The notes beneath the pieces are model-generated. The model did not search any database. It had not been told where the DNA came from and saw nothing but the letters and a program-made list of their open reading frames with translations. Positions 1-7,297 of a stretch of DNA of 20,910 nucleotides are shown one piece after another. Source of the stretch: Hyphomicrobiales bacterium (GTDB taxonomy: Bacteria; Pseudomonadota; Alphaproteobacteria; Rhizobiales; TMED25); the NCBI GenBank assembly GCA_016780665.1, contig JADHLM010000010.1, forward strand, positions 1 through 20,910. Direction: 5' to 3'. The number at the start of each line of letters is the position of its first letter. Position 1 is the first letter of the stretch. Made by a program: the position numbers and the translations under genes.

Positions 1-1
1 T

Positions 2-331
2 TTTTCTGCATCCCAAGCCCTTCTTGCTGCAAAAGCTGGAGCAACTTATATTTCACCATTCATAGGAAGATTGGATGATTCAGGAATTGACGGGGTAGAG
101 TTAATTGGTCAAATCAGAAGCATCTACGACAATTATGATAATTTAAATACCCAAATTTTAGCTGCATCCATCAGAAATACAAATCATGTTATTCAAGTTG
201 CAATGTTGGGTGCTGATGTGGCTACAATACCTCCTAAAATTTTAAAAGATTTGATAAAACATCCCCTCACAGACACCGGTTTAGAGAATTTTTTAAAGGA
301 TTGGAAAACAACAGGACAAAAAATAAGGTAA
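2..331 (+). CDS. Transaldolase, TalC/fructose-6-phosphate aldolase type (C-terminal part)
   Basis: The open frame runs in from the left edge and gives the last 109 residues of a protein whose family is usually near 217 residues, so about half is missing. It starts FSASQALLAAKAGATYISPF and continues with GRLDDSGIDG. This is the late beta-strand region of the small transaldolase (TalC/FSA) aldolase barrel, where the glycine-arginine pair helps bind substrate phosphate. The family moves a dihydroxyacetone unit in the non-oxidative pentose phosphate pathway, or cleaves fructose 6-phosphate. The catalytic lysine lies upstream and cannot be checked. It stops 4 bases before the xerC start, so the two are probably co-transcribed. 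Transaldolase and aldolase activity cannot be told apart from this fragment. Confidence 0.9.
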   Translation, partial: FSASQALLAAKAGATYISPFIGRLDDSGIDGVELIGQIRSIYDNYDNLNTQILAASIRNTNHVIQVAMLGADVATIPPKILKDLIKHPLTDTGLENFLKDWKTTGQKIR

Positions 332-335
332 AAGC

Positions 336-1328
336 ATGTCCATGAATAACATATATGAAATTGATCTAGTTAAGGATGAGATTAATCATGCATTGAACTC
401 GTGGATAGATTTTATAAAAAATGAGAAAAGAGCATCCCCAAATACGATTGATGCATATTATAGAGATATTGATGCTTTTATCTCGTTCTTAATTGAACAT
501 ATAGGTGGTCCTTTATCTCTTAAAAATTTAGAAGCATTGGTTGCCTCAGATTTTAGAGCTTTCATGGCAAAAAAAAGACGTGACGGTAATGGCTCAAAAA
601 CAATTGCTCGTTTGATGTCTAGCATTAGATCATTATTTGAATTCTTAAATAAAATTGATGTGTTAAAAAATAATTCAATAAACCAAATAAGAATGCCTAA
701 ACTTCCAAGCAGCGTCCCAAAAGCATTGTCCATTAATCAAGCAAAAGAATTAATTGAGAACGATGAAATTAAGAAAGAAAATCCTGACTGGGTTCATGAA
801 AGAAACAGATCTATTTTTCTCTTGTTATATGGATGTGGTTTAAGGATTACTGAGGCACTTGACTTAAACATAAAAGATACACCTATTGAGGATTGGCAAG
901 ATACAATCAGAGTAAGAGGTAAGGGTAATAAATACAGAGAAGTCCCTATTTTACCAGAAGTAAGAGAGGGTCTAAAAAAATATCTTAATCTTTACCCCAA
1001 AAAATATAAATTCGATGATCCTTTGTTCATTGGAGTTAGGGGTGAAAGGCTTAGTCCAAGGATTGTTCAATTACTCATGCAAAAAATGCGTTCAAATCTT
1101 AACTTGCCAGAAAACGCGACTCCGCATTCACTTAGACATTCATATGCAACACATCTCTTGCAAGCTGGTGTAGACCTTAGATCAATACAAGAGTTACTAG
1201 GTCATGCTAGTCTATCTACAACACAAATCTATACGAAAGTTAACGAGACTGAACTGCTTGACATTCACAAAAAGGCACACCCAAGAAATAGACCAAGCCA
1301 TCTAAAGCTTGTATCTGATAATAGTTAG
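336..1328 (+). CDS. xerC: Tyrosine site-specific recombinase XerC
   Basis: This 330-residue protein is close to the family length. It has an N-terminal core-binding SAM-like domain (about residues 18-105) and a C-terminal catalytic domain. All six catalytic positions are visible: R170 in GCGLRITEAL, K196 in RGKGNKYREV, H264 and R267 in HSLRHSYATH, H290 in LLGHASLSTT, and the nucleophile Y299 in IYTKV. XerC acts with XerD at dif to resolve chromosome dimers. An AAGG at 325-328, 7 bases upstream, supports the first ATG over the second at 342. It follows the transaldolase by 4 bases, and its stop is 6 bases from the convergent sucD stop. XerD is the alternative call; the neighbourhood and length fit XerC but do not prove it. 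Confidence 0.9.
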   Translation: MSMNNIYEIDLVKDEINHALNSWIDFIKNEKRASPNTIDAYYRDIDAFISFLIEHIGGPLSLKNLEALVASDFRAFMAKKRRDGNGSKTIARLMSSIRSLFEFLNKIDVLKNNSINQIRMPKLPSSVPKALSINQAKELIENDEIKKENPDWVHERNRSIFLLLYGCGLRITEALDLNIKDTPIEDWQDTIRVRGKGNKYREVPILPEVREGLKKYLNLYPKKYKFDDPLFIGVRGERLSPRIVQLLMQKMRSNLNLPENATPHSLRHSYATHLLQAGVDLRSIQELLGHASLSTTQIYTKVNETELLDIHKKAHPRNRPSHLKLVSDNS

Positions 1329-1334
1329 AAGAAA

Positions 1335-2204
1335 TTATCTTATTTTTTTTAGAGTTACGCCAAGCATTGCTGGTGACTCTGCCATCACAATACCAGCACT
1401 TTTCATTGCTTCAATTTTTGTTTCAGCTGATCCAGAAGCTCCATCAACAATCGCCCCTGCATGACCCATTCTACGTCCAGGAGGTGCTGTAACACCAGCT
1501 ATAAAACCAACCATTGGCTTCTTAATCTTGCTATTTTTTATAAACTCAGCCGCATCTTCTTCAGCAGAACCACCAATTTCACCAATCATTATTATTGCTT
1601 CAGTTTTATCATCAGAATTAAATTTTTCAATCACTTCTATAAAGTCAATTCCTTTAATAGGGTCACCACCAATGCCTACGCATGTAGATTGACCATAACC
1701 AACAGCTGTAGTTTGTGCAACCGCCTCATAAGTCAGAGTCCCTGAGCGGGATACAATTCCAACTAATCCAGGCTTATGGATATGCCCCGGCATGATACCA
1801 ATTTTGCATTCTTCTGGTGTAATAATTCCTGGACAGTTTGGACCAATCAAAGTTGATTTCGATTTTTCAAGTGCGGCTCTCACCTCTAGCATATCTAATA
1901 CAGGTATACCTTCTGTAATGCAGACAATTATTTCTATTTCAGCTTCTATTGCATCAAGAATTGCTGATGCTGCAAATTTTGGAGGTACATAAATCGAAGT
2001 TGCATTAGCACCAGTTTCTGAAACCGCATTAGAAACAGTATCAAAGACAGGTAAATCTAGATGCACGCTTCCTCCTTTTCCAGGAGTAACTCCTCCAACT
2101 AATTTTGTTCCATATTCTATGGCTTGCTGTGAATGGAACGTCCCATGCTTACCAGTAAATCCTTGGCATATAACTTTTGTATTTCTATCAACTAAAATCG
2201 ACAT
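1335..2204 (-). CDS. sucD: Succinyl-CoA ligase (ADP/GDP-forming) alpha subunit
   Basis: This 289-residue protein matches the usual length of SucD. It has a CoA-binding Rossmann domain at the N-terminus (QGFTGKHGTFHSQQAIEYG, residues 14-32) and GVTPGKGG. A ligase domain follows, with GPNCPGIITP and SRSGTLTYE. The phosphorylated histidine is H248 in MGHAGAIV, equivalent to alpha-His246 of E. coli. With SucC it converts succinyl-CoA to succinate with nucleoside triphosphate formation in the cytoplasm. The start ATG overlaps the sucC stop by one base (TAATG), which implies coupled translation. It is the last gene of the zapE-mdh-sucC-sucD run. sucA/sucB, often next in alphaproteobacteria, are absent: the convergent xerC begins 6 bases on. 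Confidence 0.97.
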   Translation of the reverse strand: MSILVDRNTKVICQGFTGKHGTFHSQQAIEYGTKLVGGVTPGKGGSVHLDLPVFDTVSNAVSETGANATSIYVPPKFAASAILDAIEAEIEIIVCITEGIPVLDMLEVRAALEKSKSTLIGPNCPGIITPEECKIGIMPGHIHKPGLVGIVSRSGTLTYEAVAQTTAVGYGQSTCVGIGGDPIKGIDFIEVIEKFNSDDKTEAIIMIGEIGGSAEEDAAEFIKNSKIKKPMVGFIAGVTAPPGRRMGHAGAIVDGASGSAETKIEAMKSAGIVMAESPAMLGVTLKKIR

Positions 2205-3376
2205 TAATTACCTTTCGAAACGGCACTTACAATTTTCTTTGCAGCTTCATCTAAATCGTTTGCTGGAATTATATTTAGTCCTGACTCATCAAGATATTTT
2301 TTGCCCAATTCAACATTTGTACCCTCTAATCTAACAACAAGAGGTATCGATAGATTTAGTTCATTTGCAGTGTCAATTATACCCTGAGCGATAATTTCAC
2401 AGCGCATGATCCCACCAAATATATTTACGAGAATGCCTTTTACGCTTTCATCACTTAAGATAATTTTGAAAGCATTCATCACTTGCTCTTTTGTTGCACC
2501 ACCGCCAACATCAAGAAAATTTGCTGGCTTTTCACCATAAAGCTTTATGATGTCCATGGTAGCCATCGCTAATCCGGCTCCATTGACCATACACCCAATT
2601 GTACCATCTAATTTTATATAGTTTAAACCATGCTTTGATGCTTCAATTTCTAATGGGTCTTCTTCACTTAGATCCCTTAAAGATAATATTTCTTCATGTC
2701 TAAAAAGTGCATTCGAGTCAAAGTTCATTTTTGCATCAAGGCAAAGAAATTGATTGTCTTCCGTGAGCACAAAAGGATTAATCTCAATTAAACTTGCATC
2801 TTTTTCGATGAATAACTTTAGTATGTTACTTAAAATTTCATTTAACTGATCAAATTGGGTTTCCCCAAGACTCAAAATATCTGATACTTTGCTTACATCA
2901 TCTTTTGATAATTTATTTGTTACTGGATCAATAAATATTTTAGTAATTTTAAGAGGAGTTTTTTCTGCCACTTCTTCAATATCCATACCACCCTCAGAAG
3001 ATGCAATTAGACAGATAGATTTTGTTTTTCTGTCGATAAGATAAGATATATAGAACTCCTCTTTTATCTTACAGCCATCTTCTATATATATTCTTTTGAC
3101 TTCCTTACCTTCTGGACCAGTCTGTTTGGTAACAAGATTCATACCCATCATATTATTAAAAGCTTCATAAACATTTTCTTTGCTATTAACGACTTTAACA
3201 CCGCCACCTTTTCCACGCCCACCTGCATGAATTTGAGCTTTAACAACCCAAATAGGCCCTTTCAATGTATCTATTTGCTTATCTAGTTCGTTTTGATTAT
3301 ATACAACAAAACCATTCAAAACAGGTACATTGAATTGTTTGAGTAATTCTTTAGCTTGATGTTCGTGAATATTCAT
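2204..3376 (-). CDS. sucC: Succinyl-CoA ligase (ADP/GDP-forming) beta subunit
   Basis: This 390-residue protein opens with the family signature MNIHEHQAKELL. An ATP-grasp nucleotide-binding region follows, with K46 and the glycine-rich GGRGKGGGVK (52-61). Predicted magnesium ligands are N200 in EINPF and D214 in LCLDAKMNFD, matching E. coli N199 and D213. The C-terminal domain contains GGATKEQV and NIFGGIMRCEIIAQGI, the power-helix region that contacts the phosphohistidine loop of SucD. It supplies nucleotide specificity and the succinate site of the TCA-cycle enzyme. It lies 27 bases downstream of mdh and overlaps sucD by one base. No clear Shine-Dalgarno is visible before the ATG. Specificity for ADP or GDP cannot be read from sequence by eye. 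Confidence 0.97.
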   Translation of the reverse strand: MNIHEHQAKELLKQFNVPVLNGFVVYNQNELDKQIDTLKGPIWVVKAQIHAGGRGKGGGVKVVNSKENVYEAFNNMMGMNLVTKQTGPEGKEVKRIYIEDGCKIKEEFYISYLIDRKTKSICLIASSEGGMDIEEVAEKTPLKITKIFIDPVTNKLSKDDVSKVSDILSLGETQFDQLNEILSNILKLFIEKDASLIEINPFVLTEDNQFLCLDAKMNFDSNALFRHEEILSLRDLSEEDPLEIEASKHGLNYIKLDGTIGCMVNGAGLAMATMDIIKLYGEKPANFLDVGGGATKEQVMNAFKIILSDESVKGILVNIFGGIMRCEIIAQGIIDTANELNLSIPLVVRLEGTNVELGKKYLDESGLNIIPANDLDEAAKKIVSAVSKGN

Positions 3377-3403
3377 AGATTTTTGAAATTAATTAGCAAT
3401 TGC

Positions 3404-4372
3404 TTATTTTAAATTTGGGGCAATCTTTTGACATGCCTCCACAAGGTTCTTAACAGAATTTACAGAGGAATCAAATTCTTCCTTTTCATCTTTATTAAGA
3501 TCAATTTCTACAATCTTCTCAACGCCATCCTTACCTATAATCACAGGCACACCAATGTAGTAATCATTCACATCATATTCACCTTGAAGATAGGCTGCTG
3601 CAGGCAATAATCTCTTTTTATCTTTTAAGTATGACTCTGCCATAGAAATTGCAGAACTTGCGGGTGCGTAATATGCTGAACCTGTCTTTAATAGTGCTAC
3701 AATTTCCGCACCACCGTCACGCGTTCTTTGAACTATATCTGCAAGTTTTTTCTCAGTAATCCAACCCATCTTGATTAGATCTGGGAGTGGAATACCAGCT
3801 ACTGTAGAGTATCTTGTGAGAGGTACCATTGTATCTCCATGTCCCCCAAGAACAAAAGCTGTCACATCTTCAACTGAAACATTCATTTCTTCAGCAAGAA
3901 ATAGTCTAAATCTTGCCGAGTCAAGAACACCAGCCATACCACAAATCATATTTGGCTTATGACCTGTTGCTTTTTGAAGAGCCCATACCATCGCATCTAG
4001 TGGATTTGTAATGCAAATTACAAATGAGTTAGGTGCATATTTTTTTATACCTTCTCCCACAGAGCTCATTACCTTTAGGTTAATTTCGAGCAAATCATCT
4101 CTACTCATACCGGGTTTACGAGGCACTCCTGCAGTAACAATGATAACATCTGAGTCAGCGATTGCACTATAATCAGAGGCTCCTTGTATTTTAGAGTCAA
4201 ACATTTCTACTGTGCTAGCTTGGGCAATATCTAGAGCTTTGCCTTGAGGAACCCCATCTATAATATCAAAAAGAACTATGTCTCCTAATTCCTTTAATCC
4301 TGACAATAGAGCCAATGTACCACCTATTTGACCAGCTCCAATAAGTGATATCTTATTTCTTCCTGCACCCAT
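3404..4372 (-). CDS. mdh: Malate dehydrogenase (LDH-like, NAD-dependent)
   Basis: This 322-residue protein belongs to the LDH-like MDH group typical of alphaproteobacteria. Visible are the NAD-binding GAGQIGGTLA (12-21) and an acidic D36 in VLFDI that favours NAD over NADP. The substrate-loop arginines R85 and R91 lie in RKPGMSRDDLL. Also present are N123 in ITNPLDAM, R154 in DSARFR, and the catalytic H178 in GGHGDTMVP. The arginine at 85 (GVPRKPG) is the feature that separates malate from lactate dehydrogenases. It oxidises malate to oxaloacetate in the TCA cycle. A strong AGGGA stands about 7 bases before the ATG. It lies 17 bases after zapE and 27 bases before sucC, so it is probably part of one transcript. 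Confidence 0.96.
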   Translation of the reverse strand: MGAGRNKISLIGAGQIGGTLALLSGLKELGDIVLFDIIDGVPQGKALDIAQASTVEMFDSKIQGASDYSAIADSDVIIVTAGVPRKPGMSRDDLLEINLKVMSSVGEGIKKYAPNSFVICITNPLDAMVWALQKATGHKPNMICGMAGVLDSARFRLFLAEEMNVSVEDVTAFVLGGHGDTMVPLTRYSTVAGIPLPDLIKMGWITEKKLADIVQRTRDGGAEIVALLKTGSAYYAPASSAISMAESYLKDKKRLLPAAAYLQGEYDVNDYYIGVPVIIGKDGVEKIVEIDLNKDEKEEFDSSVNSVKNLVEACQKIAPNLK

Positions 4373-4389
4373 AATAATCCCTCTCTTTT

Positions 4390-5508
4390 TTAAACTTCAA
4401 TTATATTATTTAAGTATTCAGCTGATTGCATTTCCTCTAATCGTGAAACTGTTCTTTGAAAGATACTATCATCTTTTCCTCCAATCATAATATCTTTAGG
4501 AGCAGTTTCAGCTAATATAAACAAGATCTTTTTTGTTTCATAAAATGTATCAATCAAATTTATAAATCTTTTTATTTCATTTCTTTTTTTTGGATCAATT
4601 AATGGAATATTTGAAATAAAAATCACATCATAATTTTTGGCTATTTCAATATAATCAGCAACACCCAATGGTTTAACACATAAGTCTACATAGCTAAACA
4701 GAGCATATTTACCTGCCGATCTATCTATGAGTAATTCTCTGCCCTTAACAGTTAGAATTCTATTGCTAACTTCTATACTACCAATCAGATTTTGCCAAGT
4801 ATCAATGTAGTATTTTTGATTTTTTTCATTATCTGGGGAAAAATAAACCTTTGTATCTTTTATCCTATCCATTCTGTAATCCTTGGATGCTTCCAAATTA
4901 TATACATCCATATTCTCTTCTAATTTGTCAATAAATGGAAGAAAGGTATCCCTATTTAGACCATTTAAATATAAATTTCTTGGATGTATATTAGAAGTTG
5001 AGATTACCAATATTCCCATTTCAAATAATATTTTGAACAATCTACCGAGTATCATTGCATCTGCAATATCTTCGACCTGGAATTCATCAAAGCATAATAG
5101 CTTACAATTTTTCTTAATTAATTTAGCAACCATGAGGACAGGGTCTGTATTCTGATTTATTCCATCAGCATCCTTTATTTTTTGTCTCCACTTGAAAATT
5201 TCATCATGTACCTCATTCATAAAAGCATTGAAGTGTACTCTCCTTTTTTCTTTAATATCTATGCTGTTATAGAATAAATCCATAAGCATTGATTTTCCTC
5301 TGCCAACTTGCCCATATATGTATATACCTTTTGGGGGCCTTACCTTTAAGATACCAATTTTTGATAGGATTGAATGATTGTTTATGTAGCCAAAAAACTC
5401 TGTGCTTTTTTTTGATAATTCTTTCAGTAAGTCGAATTGTTTTTGATCAAATTCAATTTCATTGTTTTGTAGCAAATAGTCATATTTTTTTTCTATATCA
5501 TAATTCAT
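4390..5508 (-). CDS. zapE: AFG1-family ATPase ZapE
   Basis: This 372-residue P-loop ATPase has Walker A at residues 66-73 (GQVGRGKS) followed by MLMDLFY, and Walker B at 137-142 (LLCFDE) followed by FQVEDIADAMIL. It also has a STSN sensor motif and a downstream RDTFLPFID segment. Together these are diagnostic of the AFG1/LACE1/ZapE family. In E. coli ZapE binds FtsZ and is needed for division under stress; mitochondrial AFG1 is linked to turnover of respiratory subunits. It is the first gene of the zapE-mdh-sucC-sucD run, a neighbourhood I recall as common in alphaproteobacteria. No Shine-Dalgarno is evident. The start gives the normal length, and the next upstream gene ends 144 bases away. 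Confidence 0.93.
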   Translation of the reverse strand: MNYDIEKKYDYLLQNNEIEFDQKQFDLLKELSKKSTEFFGYINNHSILSKIGILKVRPPKGIYIYGQVGRGKSMLMDLFYNSIDIKEKRRVHFNAFMNEVHDEIFKWRQKIKDADGINQNTDPVLMVAKLIKKNCKLLCFDEFQVEDIADAMILGRLFKILFEMGILVISTSNIHPRNLYLNGLNRDTFLPFIDKLEENMDVYNLEASKDYRMDRIKDTKVYFSPDNEKNQKYYIDTWQNLIGSIEVSNRILTVKGRELLIDRSAGKYALFSYVDLCVKPLGVADYIEIAKNYDVIFISNIPLIDPKKRNEIKRFINLIDTFYETKKILFILAETAPKDIMIGGKDDSIFQRTVSRLEEMQSAEYLNNIIEV

Positions 5509-5544
5509 AATGTCTGTGTATAGCTGATCAATGATTTTTGATTA

Positions 5545-5572
5545 CATATAGTAGTTTATGAATTTATTACAA
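5545..5572 (-). promoter_or_regulatory. Possible promoter for zapE-mdh-sucCD
   Basis: On the minus strand a TTGTAA (5572-5567) and a TATATG (5550-5545) are separated by 16 bases, 37 bases before the zapE ATG. Both boxes are only partial matches to the sigma-70 consensus and the region is very AT-rich, so chance occurrence is likely. The case for a promoter here rests mostly on position: the intrinsic terminator of the preceding gene lies immediately upstream, so the zapE run needs its own start. Confidence 0.25.
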
Positions 5573-5593
5573 GTTGATGTTTTTCGTAGTAAC

Positions 5594-5627
5594 AAAAAAA
5601 GGGCTATTTAATTCTTAATAGCCCTTT
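5594..5627 (-). terminator. Intrinsic terminator of the small membrane-protein gene
   Basis: A perfect 11-bp inverted repeat pairs AAAGGGCTATT (5598-5608) with AATAGCCCTTT (5617-5627) around an 8-base loop. Read on the minus strand the stem is followed by seven T residues (5600-5594). It sits 26 bases after the stop of the 5653-5871 gene. Stem, spacing and U-tract are those of a Rho-independent terminator. On the plus strand the stem is followed by TAATAAATAAAT, a poorer U-tract. It is the only structure of this quality I found in the window. Confidence 0.88.
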
Positions 5628-5652
5628 AATAAATAAATATGGCGTAATTTAC

Positions 5653-5871
5653 TTAGAATGCTTGACCGTAAGTCTCAAATTCATTGAGAATTTCAATATC
5701 AACAGTTTTACTGCCTATTTCAACTGGCCCATCAGTTTGGTTTGTTCTCATCAACTTACCGCCTGTTCCAGAGTCACCTACATTATCTGTACCCGCATTT
5801 TGCATAATAAAATATGCAGCCACAGCTACAACAACAGCAACAATAACCCCAATTACTAATTTGTTATTCAT
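5653..5871 (-). CDS. Small single-helix membrane protein of unknown function
   Basis: I do not recognise this 72-residue protein. Residues 1-3 are MNN and a lysine follows at 4. A hydrophobic helix then runs from about 5 to 23, rich in Val and Ala and ending in AAYFIMQNAG. It reads as a signal anchor with the N-terminus inside, because there is no clear cleavage site and no lipobox cysteine. A Gly/Asp/Thr-rich linker (25-38) leads to a polar tail of about 33 residues ending FETYGQAF, predicted outside the membrane. There is no cysteine or obvious metal motif. It is probably a real, well-expressed gene: AGGGAG stands 6 bases before the ATG, a plausible promoter lies upstream and an intrinsic terminator downstream. 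It appears monocistronic. Function cannot be inferred from its neighbours. Confidence 0.72.
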   Translation of the reverse strand: MNNKLVIGVIVAVVVAVAAYFIMQNAGTDNVGDSGTGGKLMRTNQTDGPVEIGSKTVDIEILNEFETYGQAF

Positions 5872-5897
5872 GGCTTTCTCCCTAAATTAAAATTCAT

Positions 5898-5932
5898 ATT
5901 ATATTTGTATTACAAATTTTTTGGAATTTCAA
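5898..5932 (-). promoter_or_regulatory. Candidate sigma-70 promoter of the small membrane-protein gene
   Basis: On the minus strand a perfect TATAAT (5903-5898) has TTCCAA 17 bases upstream (5926-5921). An overlapping alternative is TTGAAA (5932-5927) with 17 bases to TACAAA (5909-5904). Either would start RNA 15-25 bases before the strong AGGGAG ribosome site of the 72-residue gene. The boxes lie in the 63-base gap after the carbonic anhydrase-like gene. AT-rich background makes single boxes common, so the coincidence of boxes, ribosome site and terminator is the argument. Confidence 0.45.
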
Positions 5933-5934
5933 TC

Positions 5935-6477
5935 CTATTTAGTAAAACTGAAGTCACCAGAAATATCTACTAAATCTGATTTGTATAAATATGATCTTCG
6001 TACATAACTTTTTTGTGCACGTTCCATCATCGCTTTGTGTTTGTCTTGAACTTCACCAACTACTTTTCCAGGTGCCCCTAATACAATAGAATTATCTGGT
6101 ATCTCTTTGTTTTCAGGAATAAATGAATTTGCGCCAATCAAGCATCTCTTCCCAATCTTTGCACCATTTAAGATAATAGCTCCGATGCCAACTAATGAAT
6201 TATCCCCTATAGTACATCCATGTATCATGGCCATATGACCAACTGTTACATTTGACCCAATATATAATCCATATCCCGGATCTGTATGTGCCACAGATCC
6301 ATCTTGTATATTTGAACCTTTTCCAATAACGATTGGCTCATTATCCCCTCTCAATACTGCATTCCACCAAATACTTACTTCTTCTTCTAAAACCACACTA
6401 CCTATAATAACTGCATTCTCTGCTACCCAACTCTTTGTATTGATTTGTGGTCTTTTACCTTGATATTCATAAATCAT
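5935..6477 (-). CDS. Gamma-class carbonic anhydrase-like hexapeptide-repeat protein
   Basis: This 180-residue left-handed beta-helix protein belongs to the YrdA/PaaY/CaiE-like branch of gamma carbonic anhydrases. The middle is built of hexapeptide turns (for example IGSVVL, IGKGSN, IGDNSL, IGKRCL), and the C-terminal part from about 145 is a charged helix. The three zinc histidines are present at H64 (SVAHTD), H81 and H86 (VGHMAMIHG). The conserved IWWNAVLRGD at 36-45 is intact. Such proteins form trimers with metal sites between subunits; some hydrate CO2 and many have no proven activity. The start has only a weak GGA upstream, but the residues after it (MIYEYQGKRP) match the family start. 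It is divergent from the DUF6580 gene. Confidence 0.92.
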   Translation of the reverse strand: MIYEYQGKRPQINTKSWVAENAVIIGSVVLEEEVSIWWNAVLRGDNEPIVIGKGSNIQDGSVAHTDPGYGLYIGSNVTVGHMAMIHGCTIGDNSLVGIGAIILNGAKIGKRCLIGANSFIPENKEIPDNSIVLGAPGKVVGEVQDKHKAMMERAQKSYVRRSYLYKSDLVDISGDFSFTK

Positions 6478-6617
6478 TTTTTTTCCATGTTAAATTAATA
6501 TTATTATTGATTATATCGATGAATGAACCAAATATTTTTTTTCGTATTTAACTATTTTTTATTTCAATTCTGATTTTATAGGAAAAATTATTTCTTCATT
6601 TTATAATAATTGCGTTT

Positions 6618-6681
6618 ATGAGTCGTGTCAGTTGGGTGAAGTGCTTGACAGAATCATGCTTTTGTCGCAATGTGAATTGTG
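6618..6681 (+). other. Leader with alternative hairpins before the DUF6580 gene (unexplained)
   Basis: This 64-base stretch is visibly richer in G+C than the AT-rich flank. TGTCA (6626-6630) can pair with TGACA (6646-6650). The second element can instead form a 7-bp hairpin: GACAGAA (6647-6653) with TTTTGTC (6660-6666), including one G-U pair, around a 6-base loop. The two pairings exclude each other. No ribosome site is visible before the GTG/ATG at 6679/6682. A TTGACA at 6645-6650 could alternatively be a -35 box, but nothing like a good -10 lies 17 bases on (CAATGT). It matches no riboswitch I know. It may be a cis-regulatory RNA or chance. Confidence 0.25.
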
Positions 6682-7191
6682 ATGAAAATAATCGGAATAA
6701 TCTTATATACTATAATCATTCTAGCAATCAGTAGAATAATACCCCATCCACCTAACTTTACTCCGATTTTAGCTATTGCCGTCACCTTACCAATGATTAC
6801 TAATGATAAAGTTATTGGAACTGCAATTCCATTACTTGCAATTTTCCTATCTGATATACTTATTGGTTTCTATAGCTATATGATATGGATATACTTATCA
6901 TTCATTATAATCTCATTATCAAGTTATTTTCTACTTAGGAGATTTAACCTCCTAAATATTACCGTAATGTCACTTGCATCTTGCTTAGTATTTTTTGTAG
7001 TCACAAACTTTGGGTTTTGGACAACGGGTTACTATGGATATACTTTTAATGGTCTAATAATTGCATATATAATGGCAATCCCATTTGCTACAAATACTAT
7101 CTTATCTACCTTGTTATATAGTTTGCTGATTTATTTTATACTTAAATCTAAAGAGAGAATTCCTGCTAAGTTTCAGAGAATTTTTAATTAA
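6682..7191 (+). CDS. DUF6580-type integral membrane protein
   Basis: A protein of 169 residues from the ATG (170 from an in-frame GTG at 6679), almost entirely hydrophobic. There are five or six membrane segments, at roughly residues 2-20, 27-38, 43-62, 65-85, 91-113 and 125-157. The hallmark RIIPHPPNFTPILA after the first helix, LSDILIGF in the third and FFVVTNFGFW in the fifth match my memory of the family called DUF6580, described as putative transport proteins. Size and topology resemble solitary or ECF-type S components, but that is inference and no substrate can be named. No Shine-Dalgarno precedes either start. It lies alone, 106 bases upstream of ispG, behind an unusual leader. Confidence 0.8.
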   Translation: MKIIGIILYTIIILAISRIIPHPPNFTPILAIAVTLPMITNDKVIGTAIPLLAIFLSDILIGFYSYMIWIYLSFIIISLSSYFLLRRFNLLNITVMSLASCLVFFVVTNFGFWTTGYYGYTFNGLIIAYIMAIPFATNTILSTLLYSLLIYFILKSKERIPAKFQRIFN

Positions 7192-7297
7192 TCCATAATT
7201 TAAACTGAAATTATTGTGAAAATCTATTACAATTGAGTACTTTTTTTATTCATTAATTCGTATATATTTAACCTAAATAAGAAACTTAGCTGTGATC

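Noticed and set aside
336..1328. Tyrosine recombinase as a mark of a mobile element or integron
   Set aside because: It is XerC-like in length and context, co-linear with a housekeeping gene, with no att sites, cassette repeats or phage genes nearby.
1461..1745. 94-codon open frame antisense to sucD
   Set aside because: It lies wholly inside sucD, which is complete and conserved.
4390..5508. ZapE next to mdh as a novel coupling of division and metabolism
   Set aside because: I recall this neighbourhood as common in alphaproteobacteria, so it is not a finding here.
6620..6690. tRNA-like stretch (TCAGTTGG followed by GTGC and TTGACAGAATCA)
   Set aside because: No acceptor stem pairs, the anticodon stem with a 7-base loop does not form, and the T-loop lacks TTC. 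Resemblance is limited to the D-arm.
6618..6734. A 38-codon frame rich in cysteine (MSRVSWVKCLTESCFCRN...) overlapping the start of the DUF6580 gene
   Set aside because: No ribosome site or promoter fits, most of its second half overlaps the real gene, and composition looks like chance translation of the leader.
7195..7214. Hairpin ATAATTT / AAATTAT after the DUF6580 gene as a terminator
   Set aside because: The stem is only A and T and no T-run follows directly, so it is too weak to call.
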